A program made the position numbers and the translations under genes. Positions 1 to 8,964 of a stretch of DNA of 64,000 nt are shown here, one piece after another. The first letter of the stretch is position 1; every line of letters starts with the position of its first letter. Source of the DNA: Solirubrobacteraceae bacterium (lineage in GTDB: Bacteria; Actinomycetota; Thermoleophilia; Solirubrobacterales; Solirubrobacteraceae); the NCBI GenBank assembly GCA_030447785.1, contig JAUJOF010000006.1, positions 1 through 64,000 of the forward strand, written 5' to 3'. The notes under the pieces are model-generated. The model saw only the letters and a list, made by a program, of their open reading frames with translations. It did not search any database and was not told the origin of the DNA.

Positions 1-44
1 GGTGCTTGGTGCTACGTCGTGCGTGATTGCGCGACGATCCAGTG

Positions 45-758
45 ATGGGGCGAGATCCTGATTCGTGGTGGCTTGACGAGAGAAGACATGCCGGCCGTGA
101 GCATTTCGATGAGCAGCACGCGCGGCGCTATGACGCCAAGATGGACGCCGAGGCCGCCGAGGAGGTCCGCCTCCTCCAAGACGCGGGCGTCCTCGGTCCG
201 GGGTGCTCGGTCGTCGACATCGGCGCCGGGAGCGGTCAGTTCGCGCTGGCCGCCGCGCAGGTCTGCGAGAGGGTGGTCGCGGTGGACGTATCGCCGGTGA
301 TGCTGGCACGGCTCGTCGAGAAGCTCGATCGTGGCGCTGCGAGCAACGTGGAAGCGATCGGCACCGGGTTCTTGACCTACCGCCACGCGGGCGAACCAGC
401 CGACGTCGTCTACAGCCGCTATGCGCTGCATCACCTTCCGGACTTCTGGAAGGCGATGGCGCTGTGTCGGATCGCCGGGATGCTGCGACCGGGAGGCGTG
501 TTGCGGCTGTGGGACGTGGTGTACGGCTTCGAGCCGGCTGATGCGGAGCGGCGCATCGAGGCGTGGATCACGGAGACGATGACGGCCGACGTCGAGCGTG
601 GCTGGACGCGGTCCGAGCTTGCAGAGCATGTGCGCGACGAGCACTCGACGTTCACGTGGCTGCTGGAGCCGATGATCGAGCGGGTGGGGTTCGAGATCGT
701 CGACGCGAGCTACAGCGCGTCGGGCGTGTTCGCCCGGTACCTGTGCAGCAAGCGGTAG
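45..758 (+). CDS. Class I SAM-dependent methyltransferase
   Basis: Predicted to transfer a methyl group from S-adenosylmethionine to an unidentified small-molecule substrate in the cytoplasm. The Rossmann motif VVDIGAGSG lies near residue 57, followed by the acidic AVDVSPVM strand, the YSRYALHHLPD post-II region and MLRPGGVLRLWD, which is the usual order for UbiE-like class I enzymes. The roughly 237-residue length is normal. The ORF opens at TTG 27, but an ATG at 45 (MGRDPDSWW) is preferred. Only 44 bases of upstream sequence are present, so operon context cannot be judged. The gene is convergent with the following transglycosylase. The substrate cannot be inferred. Confidence 0.85.
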   Translation: MGRDPDSWWLDERRHAGREHFDEQHARRYDAKMDAEAAEEVRLLQDAGVLGPGCSVVDIGAGSGQFALAAAQVCERVVAVDVSPVMLARLVEKLDRGAASNVEAIGTGFLTYRHAGEPADVVYSRYALHHLPDFWKAMALCRIAGMLRPGGVLRLWDVVYGFEPADAERRIEAWITETMTADVERGWTRSELAEHVRDEHSTFTWLLEPMIERVGFEIVDASYSASGVFARYLCSKR

Positions 759-884
759 GCACCCGCCGCGCGGGCGGCCAGGCGTGCGGCATCGCAAACT
801 TGGCAGCGATCGGCGGACCCGTCACCCCGCACGACGCGCGCGGGTTCGACGACTACTCCGACGCCGACGCCGACGCGCGTCGCG

Positions 885-2048
885 CTAAGGCCGGCAGCCG
901 AGCAGCTTGCGGATGGAGGGGCACTCGTCGGCAGGCGGCGGCGTTGTGGGGGGCGTGGCCGAGGGCTGCGTCGTCGTCGGGGGCGCCGGCTCGGGGTTGG
1001 TCGGCCCGCTCCTTCTTCGCCGAGGGCGCGGCGAGGGTTTCGGCCGCTCATTCTTCGCCGAGGGCCGCCTCGCCGGGCGCCGGGCGCGCGACCGATGCCG
1101 GGCGCGGTCGTCCGAGCCGCCGTCGCCCTTGCGGCGACCGTGGCGGTCGCGACGGTCACCCTTGCGGTCGCCCTCCTGCTTGCGCTTCTTCTGCTTGCGC
1201 CGACGCTCGGCGTCGAGCAGCTGCCGGCGGACCGGCTCGCCGTAGGCGTCGTCGAACTCGGCCACGAGGCCCTCGTCCAGCCCGCAGTTCGGGCAGAAGC
1301 CGTCGAGCTGCCACGCTTCCGCGCGCGCGAGGACCTGACTGGCGTAGGTGACGCCGAAGAGGTCGTGCCCGTAGTAGGCGTAGGCCGCCGACCACGCGCC
1401 AGAATCCAGCGAGCGGCCGGCGCCCGAGTCGCTGAGCAGCGAGCCGGCGGCCATGATCGCGTCGAAGTCGTCGTAGACGGAGGGGTGAGAGCGTGTGCGG
1501 TGGGGGTAGCGCTCGGGCCGACGCCCGGCGCGGAACGCCTGGCGGTAGCTGTCCCAGGTGCTCACGGGCCCGTTGGTGACGTTGAACTGCATGGGGCCGG
1601 CGCAGCAGCCGAAGGCGTTGAGCCCGCGGTAGGTGCTCGGGTCTGTCGAGAATGCCGTTTCCTGGCGGTGGATGGAGGCGATCAGCCGCCAGTTGACGCC
1701 GAAGCGCCGTTCCGCCTCGCGGTAGAGCGGCAGAAAGCCCGCCGCGGCCTTCGCCGGGACGTGCTTGCGGGCGGTGCGGCGGTAGTGCGCCGCCCCGCCG
1801 CGACCTGGCCGGCGCCCGCGGTGCTCGGCGACCCGCTTGCGGGCGTCCATCCCCGACACGAACGGACGCGCGCCAGCCGCCGGGGCCGGCACGGCGGGCC
1901 GGGAGGGCCCCGCCGCGGCCGGTTGCGACGACGAGCCCGACCCCATCCCCACGGCCGCCGCGGCGCCCGCGAGCGCGACGACGACGACCAGCAGCGCGCG
2001 GCGGGGCCGCCGCCCGACAGGAAGCCGAAGACGAGCCGGCAGCCGCAT
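885..2048 (-). CDS. Secreted lytic-transglycosylase-like (SLT/lysozyme-fold) protein
   Basis: Likely peptidoglycan-cleaving enzyme exported to the wall. An N-terminal basic segment and hydrophobic stretch (ALLVVVVALAGAAAAVG, about residues 18-35) act as signal or membrane anchor. The SLT-like domain at about 105-250 contains IASIHRQETAF, where the Glu would be catalytic, then GPMQFNV and AYYGHD, matching lysozyme-fold motifs (ES, GLMQ, AYN-type). The final third is a Lys/Arg-rich stretch followed by a Pro/Thr-rich tail with two Cys near the C terminus, perhaps wall-binding. That tail has no recognised domain. Monocistronic, transcribed away from recD2, which lies 178 bp upstream. Confidence 0.8.
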   Translation of the reverse strand: MRLPARLRLPVGRRPRRALLVVVVALAGAAAAVGMGSGSSSQPAAAGPSRPAVPAPAAGARPFVSGMDARKRVAEHRGRRPGRGGAAHYRRTARKHVPAKAAAGFLPLYREAERRFGVNWRLIASIHRQETAFSTDPSTYRGLNAFGCCAGPMQFNVTNGPVSTWDSYRQAFRAGRRPERYPHRTRSHPSVYDDFDAIMAAGSLLSDSGAGRSLDSGAWSAAYAYYGHDLFGVTYASQVLARAEAWQLDGFCPNCGLDEGLVAEFDDAYGEPVRRQLLDAERRRKQKKRKQEGDRKGDRRDRHGRRKGDGGSDDRARHRSRARRPARRPSAKNERPKPSPRPRRRRSGPTNPEPAPPTTTQPSATPPTTPPPADECPSIRKLLGCRP

Positions 2049-2226
2049 CGTCGGCAGTCTGCCAGAGTCGCCCGGCGGTCGGCGCGGTTGTCAGTGCGGC
2101 GTGGCGGCGCGTCGCTGCGCCCGGAGAGGACCCGGGGCCCCGGCGTGACAGCGAAACCAGGCGCTGCTGGGCGTCACCCGGGCGGCGCGCGCCGACTTCA
2201 CGGTTGTCGTCCAGGGGGGCTTTGCC

Positions 2227-4344
2227 CTACGAAGTGGCCACCTGACGGGCGAGGGTGGTGTGGCGCTGCGCGGCATCCACGCGGGGAAGGGCCGCGGCCA
2301 GTGCGCCGGGCTCGGCGAGCAGCACGCACAGGCGCTCCGCGCGGGTCGTGGCCGTGTACAGCAGGTTGCGCGTGAGCATGTGGCGGTGGGCGCGCGCGAG
2401 CACCACGACCACCGCCGGGCTGCTGCTGCCCTGCAGCTTGTGCACCGAGGCGGCGTAGGCGGGACGCAGGCTGCCCAGGGCCGAGAAGGGAAGGGCGACC
2501 GTGCGCCCGTCGGTGAGGCGCAGCAGCGTCCGCTCGCGCTCGTTGTCGGCGCTGACCAGCACGCCGACCTCGCCGTTCATGACCTCCCGCTCGTGGTCGT
2601 TGACGGTCTGCAGGACCTTGTCGTGCACGCGCAGCGACGTCCCGGGAAGCGGTGGGCCCTCGGGGTTCAGGCGCGCGCGCAGGCGCTCGTTGAGCGCGTC
2701 GATCCCCGCGGGGCCGCGGTGCATGGGCGCGAGCACCTGGATCCCCGCCGCGGGATCGACGTCGAGGTGGCCGGGCAGGCGCTCGACGGCCAGCGAGACC
2801 GCCTCGTCCACCAGCGCGGCCGCGCCCTCGCGCTCGATGACGAAGAAGTCGCGCTCGCCGTCGGGGTCGGGATGGCGCAGCGGGGGCTCGTGGCCCGCGT
2901 TGATGGCGTGGGCGGCCTGCACGATGAGCGAACGCGCCGCCTGGCGAAAGACCTCCTCCAGGCGCGTGGCGGGCACCGAGCCCGAAGCGATGAGATCGCC
3001 CAGCACCCGGCCGGGCCCCACCGGCGCGAGCTGGTCCACGTCGCCGACCAGCAGCACGTGCGTGCGCGGACCGACCGCGGCCAGCAGCGCCTCGGCCAGG
3101 CGCACGGAGAGCATCGAGGCCTCGTCGACGATGAGCACGTCGCAGCCCTCGATCGGCGCGCTGGCATCACGCGCGGGCCCCTCGCCGGGCACCCACTCCA
3201 GCAGGCGGTGGATGGTGGACGCCGGCGCCCCGGTCAGCTCGGTCAGCCGCCGCGCGGCCTTCCCCGTCGGAGCGCACAGGCGCGCGGTGCGCCCGCGCGA
3301 GCGCACCGCGTCGACCAGCGCCCTCATGGTGGCGCTCTTGCCCGTGCCCGGCCCGCCGGTGAGGATGGACAGGCGGTGGGCGAGCGCCTGCTCGACCGCG
3401 CCCCACTGCGCGTCGGTGGGCACGAAGGCGCCGGTGGTCGGCCGCTCGGGCGGGCGTCGCAGCTTCAGCGCCGGGCTGCCGGAGAGGAGGCGCTGCACGT
3501 GGCCGGCCAGTCGCCGCTCGACGGCGTGCAGCCCGGCCGCGGCGACCCGGTCGTCCTCCACCACCACCTCGCCGCGTGCCGCCAGCTCGTCGATCACATC
3601 GCTCGCATCGGCGCCGAGCAGCCGCGCGGCCCGGGCCTCGAGCTCCGCGCGGGGCAGGTGGCAGTGGCCGTCGTCCTCGGCGAGGGCGAGCGCGTGCAGG
3701 ACGCCGGCGCGCAGGCGCCCGGGGGCGTCGGGCGGCGTGCCCAGGGAGCGGGCCAGGGCATCGGCGGTGGCAAAGCCCACCCCGGGCAGGGCCGTCGCCG
3801 CGTAGGGATCCTCGCGCAGGCGCTCGACCGAGCGCGGGCCCCAGGCGCGCACGATGCGCCCGGCCGCCGCGGCCTCCACCCCGTGCTCGGCCAGCAGCAG
3901 GCGCACGCGGCGCAGCGCGGCCTGGTCCTCCCACGAGCGCACCGCGGGCCCGATCCTGGCCCTCCCGATGCCCGGCACCTCGCCCAGCGCGGCGCGCGGG
4001 TCGCGGTCGACGACAGCCAGCACGTCGGTGCCGTGGCGGTCGAGCAGCCACGCCGCACCGCGCCGCCCGACCCCTTTGACCTGCTCGAGCACCGCCAGCA
4101 GGGCGGGCTCGGACGCGGGTTCCAGCACGGCCGCCCGGCGCACCTCGAGCTGGCGGCCGTGCTTGGGATGGCTGCGCCACTCGCCCGCGGCCCGCACGCG
4201 CTCGCCCTCGCGCACGTGGGCCAGCGGGCCCACCAGCACGGCCTCCTCGCCCTCGTCGGTCACGCCGACCAGCACCGCGAAGTCCCCGTCGGGCGCGGCG
4301 AACTTCACGCCCACGACCTCGGCGGTGAGCTCGGCTGACTCCAT
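2227..4344 (-). CDS. recD2: ATP-dependent DNA helicase, RecD2/TraA family
   Basis: 5'-3' superfamily 1B helicase acting in DNA repair without RecBC, as known for RecD2/YrrC proteins. From the N terminus it has an OB-like region (residues 1-75), helix-hairpin-helix repeats with GVGRRGA and VPGIGRARIG (about 90-140), and the helicase core with Walker A GGPGTGKS (about 330-337), motif II VDEASML (about 406) and VHKLQGSSSP plus YTATTRA near the end. Length of 705 residues is typical. The ORF begins at 4383, but ATG 4344 (MESAELTAEVVGV) fits the family start and has a TACCGT hexamer 7 nt upstream. Divergent from dapA. Confidence 0.93.
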   Translation of the reverse strand: MESAELTAEVVGVKFAAPDGDFAVLVGVTDEGEEAVLVGPLAHVREGERVRAAGEWRSHPKHGRQLEVRRAAVLEPASEPALLAVLEQVKGVGRRGAAWLLDRHGTDVLAVVDRDPRAALGEVPGIGRARIGPAVRSWEDQAALRRVRLLLAEHGVEAAAAGRIVRAWGPRSVERLREDPYAATALPGVGFATADALARSLGTPPDAPGRLRAGVLHALALAEDDGHCHLPRAELEARAARLLGADASDVIDELAARGEVVVEDDRVAAAGLHAVERRLAGHVQRLLSGSPALKLRRPPERPTTGAFVPTDAQWGAVEQALAHRLSILTGGPGTGKSATMRALVDAVRSRGRTARLCAPTGKAARRLTELTGAPASTIHRLLEWVPGEGPARDASAPIEGCDVLIVDEASMLSVRLAEALLAAVGPRTHVLLVGDVDQLAPVGPGRVLGDLIASGSVPATRLEEVFRQAARSLIVQAAHAINAGHEPPLRHPDPDGERDFFVIEREGAAALVDEAVSLAVERLPGHLDVDPAAGIQVLAPMHRGPAGIDALNERLRARLNPEGPPLPGTSLRVHDKVLQTVNDHEREVMNGEVGVLVSADNERERTLLRLTDGRTVALPFSALGSLRPAYAASVHKLQGSSSPAVVVVLARAHRHMLTRNLLYTATTRAERLCVLLAEPGALAAALPRVDAAQRHTTLARQVATS

Positions 4345-4351
4345 GCGCGCC

Positions 4352-4357
4352 ACGGTA
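4352..4357 (-). promoter_or_regulatory. -10 hexamer of recD2 (leaderless type)
   Basis: TACCGT on the minus strand ends 7 nt before the ATG at 4344. Transcription would start at or next to the start codon. No Shine-Dalgarno sequence fits in the gap. Confidence 0.5.
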
Positions 4358-4416
4358 CCCGCGGCTCCGGCGAGCGCAGACAAGCGTCACACCCTCGTGT
4401 GGGACACTGCGCGGAG

Positions 4417-5256
4417 ATGAGCCTGGGCGCCATCCTCACGGCGATCGTCACCCCCTTCGACGCCGACCTGAACGTCGACGAGGACGCGTTCACCGCCCTG
4501 CAGCGGCACCTGTGCGAGCACGGCTCGGACGGCGTGGTGGCCGCAGGCACCACCGGCGAGGCCTCCACGCTGAGCACCGAGGAGCACCTGCGCGTGATCG
4601 AGCTGGCCGTGCAGACGCGCCCGCCGGGCACCGCCGTCGTGGCCGGCACCGGCTCCAACGACACGCGCCACGCCGTGGAGATGACCGAGCGCGCCACGGA
4701 GCTGGGCGTCGACGGGACCCTGTCGGTGACCCCCTACTACAACAAGCCCAACCGCCGCGGCATCGTCGCCCACTTCCGGGCGGTCGCGCAGGCCACCGAC
4801 AAGCCGATCGTCCTCTACAACATCCCCAGCCGCACGGCGGTCGACATGCCCAACGACCTGCTGGCCGAGCTGGCCCAGATTCCCAACGTCGACTACGTCA
4901 AGCAGGCCAACAACGCCAATCTCGCGCCCGTCGACGGCCTCGGCCTCTACGCGGGCAACGACGACATCCTGGCCCGCACCCTCGATCTGGACGGCGAGGG
5001 CGGCATCTGCGTCGCCAGCCACGTGGTGGGCGACGAGATGCGCCGCATGATCGACGAGCCCGAGCGTCGCGCGGAGATCGACGCGAGCCTGCGCCCGGTG
5101 TTCGAGGCCCTGGCGGTGACCACCAACCCGATCCCCGTCAAGGCCGCCCTCAACCTGATCGGCCACCGCGTGGGCGGGCTGCGCCTGCCGCTCGTCGAGG
5201 CCGACGAGAGCGAGCTCGCCACGATCCGCGCGGCGCTGACCCGGGTCCCAGTTTGA
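4417..5256 (+). CDS. dapA: 4-hydroxy-tetrahydrodipicolinate synthase
   Basis: Condenses pyruvate with aspartate semialdehyde, the first step committed to diaminopimelate and lysine. The pyruvate-binding GTTGEA motif is at residues 44-49, Tyr134 sits in LYNIP, and the Schiff-base lysine is Lys162 in YVKQANN. Length of 279 residues is normal. The ORF can open at GTG 4399, but ATG 4417 (MSLGAILTAIVTPF) matches the family. The last bases overlap the TTG start of rnj as TTGA, so the two are probably translated together. The other dap genes of this window (dapF, D, C, E) lie 46 kb away. Confidence 0.96.
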   Translation: MSLGAILTAIVTPFDADLNVDEDAFTALQRHLCEHGSDGVVAAGTTGEASTLSTEEHLRVIELAVQTRPPGTAVVAGTGSNDTRHAVEMTERATELGVDGTLSVTPYYNKPNRRGIVAHFRAVAQATDKPIVLYNIPSRTAVDMPNDLLAELAQIPNVDYVKQANNANLAPVDGLGLYAGNDDILARTLDLDGEGGICVASHVVGDEMRRMIDEPERRAEIDASLRPVFEALAVTTNPIPVKAALNLIGHRVGGLRLPLVEADESELATIRAALTRVPV

Positions 5257-6920
5257 GCGCCACGCTGCGCGTCCTCCCTCTGGGCGGCCTGGGGGAGATC
5301 GGCAAGAACATGACGGTCCTGGAGCTGGAGGACCGCCTGATCGTGGTCGACGTCGGGCTTCGCTTCCCCACCGCGGACATGATGGGCATCGACCTCGTGC
5401 TGCCGGACTTCTCCTACCTGCGCGAGCGCGCCGACGACATCGAGGCCATCGTGGTCACCCACGGCCACGAGGACCACCTCGGGGCGCTGCCCTGGGTGCT
5501 GCGCGAGCTGGGCACGGGCGAGATCCCCGTGTTCGGGCGCAAGCTGACCATGGCCATGGCGCGCTCCAAGCTGGACGAGCACCGCCTGCGCGACGTGCGC
5601 GTCGAGGAGGTCGAGCCCGGCGAGCGCATCGACGCCGGTCCCTTCGAGCTCGAGCTGGTGCACATGACCCACTCGATCCCCGACGCGGCCGCGGTAGCCG
5701 CCCACACCGAGCTTGGCACCGTGCTGGTCACCGGGGACTACCGCTTCGACCAGACCCCGGTCGACGGACGCCCCGCCGACATCGCCCGGCTGGCGGAGCT
5801 GGGCCGGGAGGGCCTGCTGCTGTTGTACGGCGACTCCACCAACGCCGACCGACCCGGCGTGGCCACCTCGGAGTCCGACGTCGGCCCCCACATCGAGCAG
5901 GTCTTCGCTCGCGCGCCCGGGCGTATCGTGGTCACGAGCTTCGCCTCCAACATCCACCGCGTCCAACAGGTCGTCCACGCGGCCGCGGCGCTGGATCGCA
6001 AGGTCTGCCTGGTGGGGCGATCCATGCGCAAGAACGTGAACATCGGACGCTCGCTGGGCCACATCGACCTGCCCGAGGGGATGCTCGTGCAACCACGCGA
6101 GCTGGACGACTTCCCCGACGAGCGCGTCGTGGTGATCTCCACCGGCTCGCAGGGGGAGCCGCTCAGCGCCCTGCGGCGCATGGCCTACCGCGACCACCCC
6201 CAGGTGGCGCTGCACGAGGGCGACACCGTGGTGTTCAGCGCGACGCCGATCCCCGGCAACGAGCGTGCCGTCAACGACACCATCGACCGCCTCTACCACA
6301 TCGGCTGCGACGTGGTGACCACCCGCGATGCGCCCGTGCACACCTCCGGGCACGGCCACCGCGAGGAGCTCAAGCTGATGCTCAACCTCCTGCGCCCGCG
6401 CTATGTCATGCCGGCCCACGGTGACTTCAAGCGCATCCACCTGCACGCGCAGCTGGCCGAGCGGGTCGGCGTGCCCGCGGGGCACGTCTTCCGCGGCGAG
6501 AACGGCCTGCCCCTGGAGATCGGGGGCAACGGAGCGCGCTTCGCCGACCGCCGCGAGCAGTCGGGCATGATCTTCGTCGACGGGGTGGACATCGGGGACC
6601 CCACCGACGTCGCGCTGCGCGACCGGCGCATGCTCAGCGCCGACGGCATCTTCGTGGTGGTGGCCACGATCTCCGAGCAGGATGGTTCCTCGGTGGCCGA
6701 GCCGGAGGTCATCTTCCGCGGCGTGCCCTTCACCAAGGAGGCCAACGAGCTGCTGGGCGACCTGCGCGCCACCGTCGAGGCCTCCCTGGCCCGTGCCGCC
6801 TCGGAGGAGATCCGCGCGATCGATCTCCTCCAGCAGATACTCCACGACGACCTCGGCGCTTTCGTCTACGAGCGCCTGCGCCGGCGGCCCATGGTGCTGC
6901 CGGTGGTGGTCGAGGTGTGA
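5253..6920 (+). CDS. rnj: Ribonuclease J
   Basis: Metallo-beta-lactamase/beta-CASP ribonuclease with endo- and 5'-3' exonuclease activity in mRNA decay and rRNA maturation. The zinc motif HGHEDH is at residues 70-75, TGDYRFD follows in the lactamase domain, and the beta-CASP/RMMBL part includes STGSQGEP and MPAHGDFKRIH. The annotated ORF begins far upstream at 4512 inside dapA. The only sensible start is TTG 5253, giving MSATLRVLPLGGLGEIGKN and a 555-residue protein, the usual RNase J length. The TTG overlaps the dapA stop (TTGA). Together with rny it supplies the main RNases of a lineage without evident RNase E here. Confidence 0.94.
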   Translation: MSATLRVLPLGGLGEIGKNMTVLELEDRLIVVDVGLRFPTADMMGIDLVLPDFSYLRERADDIEAIVVTHGHEDHLGALPWVLRELGTGEIPVFGRKLTMAMARSKLDEHRLRDVRVEEVEPGERIDAGPFELELVHMTHSIPDAAAVAAHTELGTVLVTGDYRFDQTPVDGRPADIARLAELGREGLLLLYGDSTNADRPGVATSESDVGPHIEQVFARAPGRIVVTSFASNIHRVQQVVHAAAALDRKVCLVGRSMRKNVNIGRSLGHIDLPEGMLVQPRELDDFPDERVVVISTGSQGEPLSALRRMAYRDHPQVALHEGDTVVFSATPIPGNERAVNDTIDRLYHIGCDVVTTRDAPVHTSGHGHREELKLMLNLLRPRYVMPAHGDFKRIHLHAQLAERVGVPAGHVFRGENGLPLEIGGNGARFADRREQSGMIFVDGVDIGDPTDVALRDRRMLSADGIFVVVATISEQDGSSVAEPEVIFRGVPFTKEANELLGDLRATVEASLARAASEEIRAIDLLQQILHDDLGAFVYERLRRRPMVLPVVVEV

Positions 6921-6960
6921 GGCTGGCGGCCCGCTGCGGCCGCGGCCTCAGGCACCTTGG

Positions 6961-8799
6961 CTAGCGGCCGCGCAGCGACAGGCGCGTGAGCCGGTTGCTC
7001 GTATTGCCCGCCGGGTCCGTGGCCCGCACGCGCACGTGCAGGCGCACCGACCGCGCCCGGCTCAGCCGCCGCCGCTCGGTGGCACTGAGACGCAGGTTGC
7101 GCGCGAACGTCCCGGCGCGCGACCTGGTCGCCGACGTGCGCGCGAGCACCACCGGCCGGGTGACCCGGCCGAAGCCCAGGCGCCGCGCCGCTTCGGCGGG
7201 GAGGGTCAGCTCCGCGACCGTCCGGCAGGCCTCCGAGCAGCTCACCTCGGTACGTACCGCGCGGCGGCGCAGGAGGTCACGCAGGCTGCTGGTGGGCCTC
7301 GCGGTGACCCGCAGCAGCGGGGCGTTGCGGTCGGCGATGGGGCTGGGAGCAGTCGAGGGCGTGGGCGCCGGCGAGGAGCCGGTGTCCCCACCCGGTGGCG
7401 GCGCCGGCTCGGCGCCTTGCGGGGGTGGTGAGGGCTGGGGCGCCGGCGCGGGCTGGGGCTGGGGCTGGGGCGCCGGTGCAGGTACCACCTGCTGGTCGCC
7501 GGTCGTCCCGCCCAGCACGCCGAGCGCCCCGCGCGCGTTGAGCCGCCCGCCGGTCACGGTGCGCCCACTGAGGTCCCTCAGGGGGTCCACGCCGGTGAGC
7601 AGCGCCCGGCGAAGCGCCGCGGCACCGGCCTCGGGCGCGCGGGCGAGCAGCAAGGCGGCGGCGCCGGCGACGTGCGGGGCGGCCATCGAGGTGCCGGACA
7701 GGTAGGCGTAGCCACCGCCGCTACGCGGGTACGTGCTGGCGATGTCGACGCCTGGGGCGGCCAGGTCCACGGTGACGGCGCCCCTGTTCGAGAAGCTCGC
7801 CAGCCGGTCGTAGGAGTCGGTGGCCGCCACGCATACGACGTTGGGCAGGTCGTAGTTGCAGGGGTAGGAGCCCGTCGTGTCGTTGTCGGCGCCCTCGTTG
7901 CCGGCGGCCACCACGAACAGCACTTCGGGCAGGGCGGCGATGGCGTCGCGCTCGGCGCGCACGAACTGCGAGCCGCCGAGCGAGAGGTTGACCACGCGCG
8001 CGCCTGCGCGAGCGGCGTAGGCGTAGGCGCGCATGGTGTCGCTCGTCGAGCCGCTGCCGTCGGCGCCCAGGGTTCGCAGCGGGAGGAGGGCGGCGTCCCA
8101 GGCCACGCCGGTGACGCCCGCGCCGTCGTTGCCCTGCGCGGCGACGGTCCCGGCGACGTGCGTGCCGTGGCCGTTGGCATCGTCGGGCACGCCGTCCCCG
8201 TCGACGAAGTCGGCGCCCCGCACGTCGTCCACGAAGCCGTTGGCGTCGTCGTCCCTGCCGTTGGCGGGCGTCTCTGCGGGGTTGGTCCACAGGTTCGGAG
8301 CGAGGTCGGGGTGCCCGAGGTCGGCCCCGGTGTCGATCACCGCCACCCGCACGCCGCTCGCGCCGGTGGCGGTGTCCCAGGCCTCCGGGGCGTCGATGTC
8401 GGCGTCGTTCGCGCCCGGCACCTGCCCGGTGTTGTTCAGTCCCCACTGGTAGGGGAAGTAGCGGTCGTTGGGGACCGCAGCGGTCTGGCGGATGGCATCG
8501 GGCTCGGCATAGAGCACCTCGTCGGAGCGCTCGAGGTCGGCGAGGGCGCCGGCGACCGACACGCCCTCCTCGGGCTCGACGACCTCCGTGCGCGCCAGCG
8601 GGAGGCCCTGCTCGCGCCGCACGTCGGCGTCCTGACGGACGTCCCTGCGCTGCGCGCCCTCGACACCCGGCCGGTAGCGGACGATGATGTCGTCCGCCGG
8701 CGCGGGAGCCGGAGCCGGAGCGACCGTGTCGGCGAGCGTGGAGCCTCCCGGCAGGCTGGCGAGGGTGGCGGCCAAGACGGCCACGAGCGAAGGATCCAT
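6961..8799 (-). CDS. Secreted subtilisin-like serine protease (S8)
   Basis: Exported peptidase. A short signal-like segment (about 1-24) is followed by an I9-type propeptide (about 35-105) and the S8 catalytic domain with Asp156 (AVIDTGAD), His211 (NGHGTHVAGT), oxyanion Asn301 (AAGNEG) and Ser371 (GTSMAAPHVAG). After about residue 420 comes a Pro/Gln/Ala-rich linker and a C-terminal domain of about 110 residues with a CSEAC motif, probably a surface or matrix-binding module. ATG 8799 has TAGCCT 6 nt upstream. Convergent with rnj, 40 bp apart. Confidence 0.93.
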   Translation of the reverse strand: MDPSLVAVLAATLASLPGGSTLADTVAPAPAPAPADDIIVRYRPGVEGAQRRDVRQDADVRREQGLPLARTEVVEPEEGVSVAGALADLERSDEVLYAEPDAIRQTAAVPNDRYFPYQWGLNNTGQVPGANDADIDAPEAWDTATGASGVRVAVIDTGADLGHPDLAPNLWTNPAETPANGRDDDANGFVDDVRGADFVDGDGVPDDANGHGTHVAGTVAAQGNDGAGVTGVAWDAALLPLRTLGADGSGSTSDTMRAYAYAARAGARVVNLSLGGSQFVRAERDAIAALPEVLFVVAAGNEGADNDTTGSYPCNYDLPNVVCVAATDSYDRLASFSNRGAVTVDLAAPGVDIASTYPRSGGGYAYLSGTSMAAPHVAGAAALLLARAPEAGAAALRRALLTGVDPLRDLSGRTVTGGRLNARGALGVLGGTTGDQQVVPAPAPQPQPQPAPAPQPSPPPQGAEPAPPPGGDTGSSPAPTPSTAPSPIADRNAPLLRVTARPTSSLRDLLRRRAVRTEVSCSEACRTVAELTLPAEAARRLGFGRVTRPVVLARTSATRSRAGTFARNLRLSATERRRLSRARSVRLHVRVRATDPAGNTSNRLTRLSLRGR

Positions 8800-8805
8800 G
8801 TGATG

Positions 8806-8811
8806 AGGCTA
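8806..8811 (-). promoter_or_regulatory. -10 hexamer of the S8 protease gene
   Basis: TAGCCT on the minus strand ends 6 nt before the ATG at 8799, so a leaderless transcript is likely. Confidence 0.45.
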
Positions 8812-8964
8812 CCCCGCCGCGCCGGGTGAGCCGACAAGACTGGCGCGCTCGCATAGCCGCCGTAGAACGTTCGTTTAGGGAACCGGGTGATGGTCCCCCC
8901 GCCCACTGCGCCGCCGCGATGATCTCGCCCACCTCTGCCAAAGCGCGACTCGAGCGCCGAACTC

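Noticed and set aside
2260-4338. 692-residue plus-strand ORF antisense to recD2
   Set aside because: Low-complexity His/Arg/Gly/Ala composition, a shadow of high-GC coding sequence. recD2 on the other strand has all its motifs.
4947-6845. 632-residue minus-strand ORF antisense to dapA and rnj
   Set aside because: Shadow frame across two clear genes.
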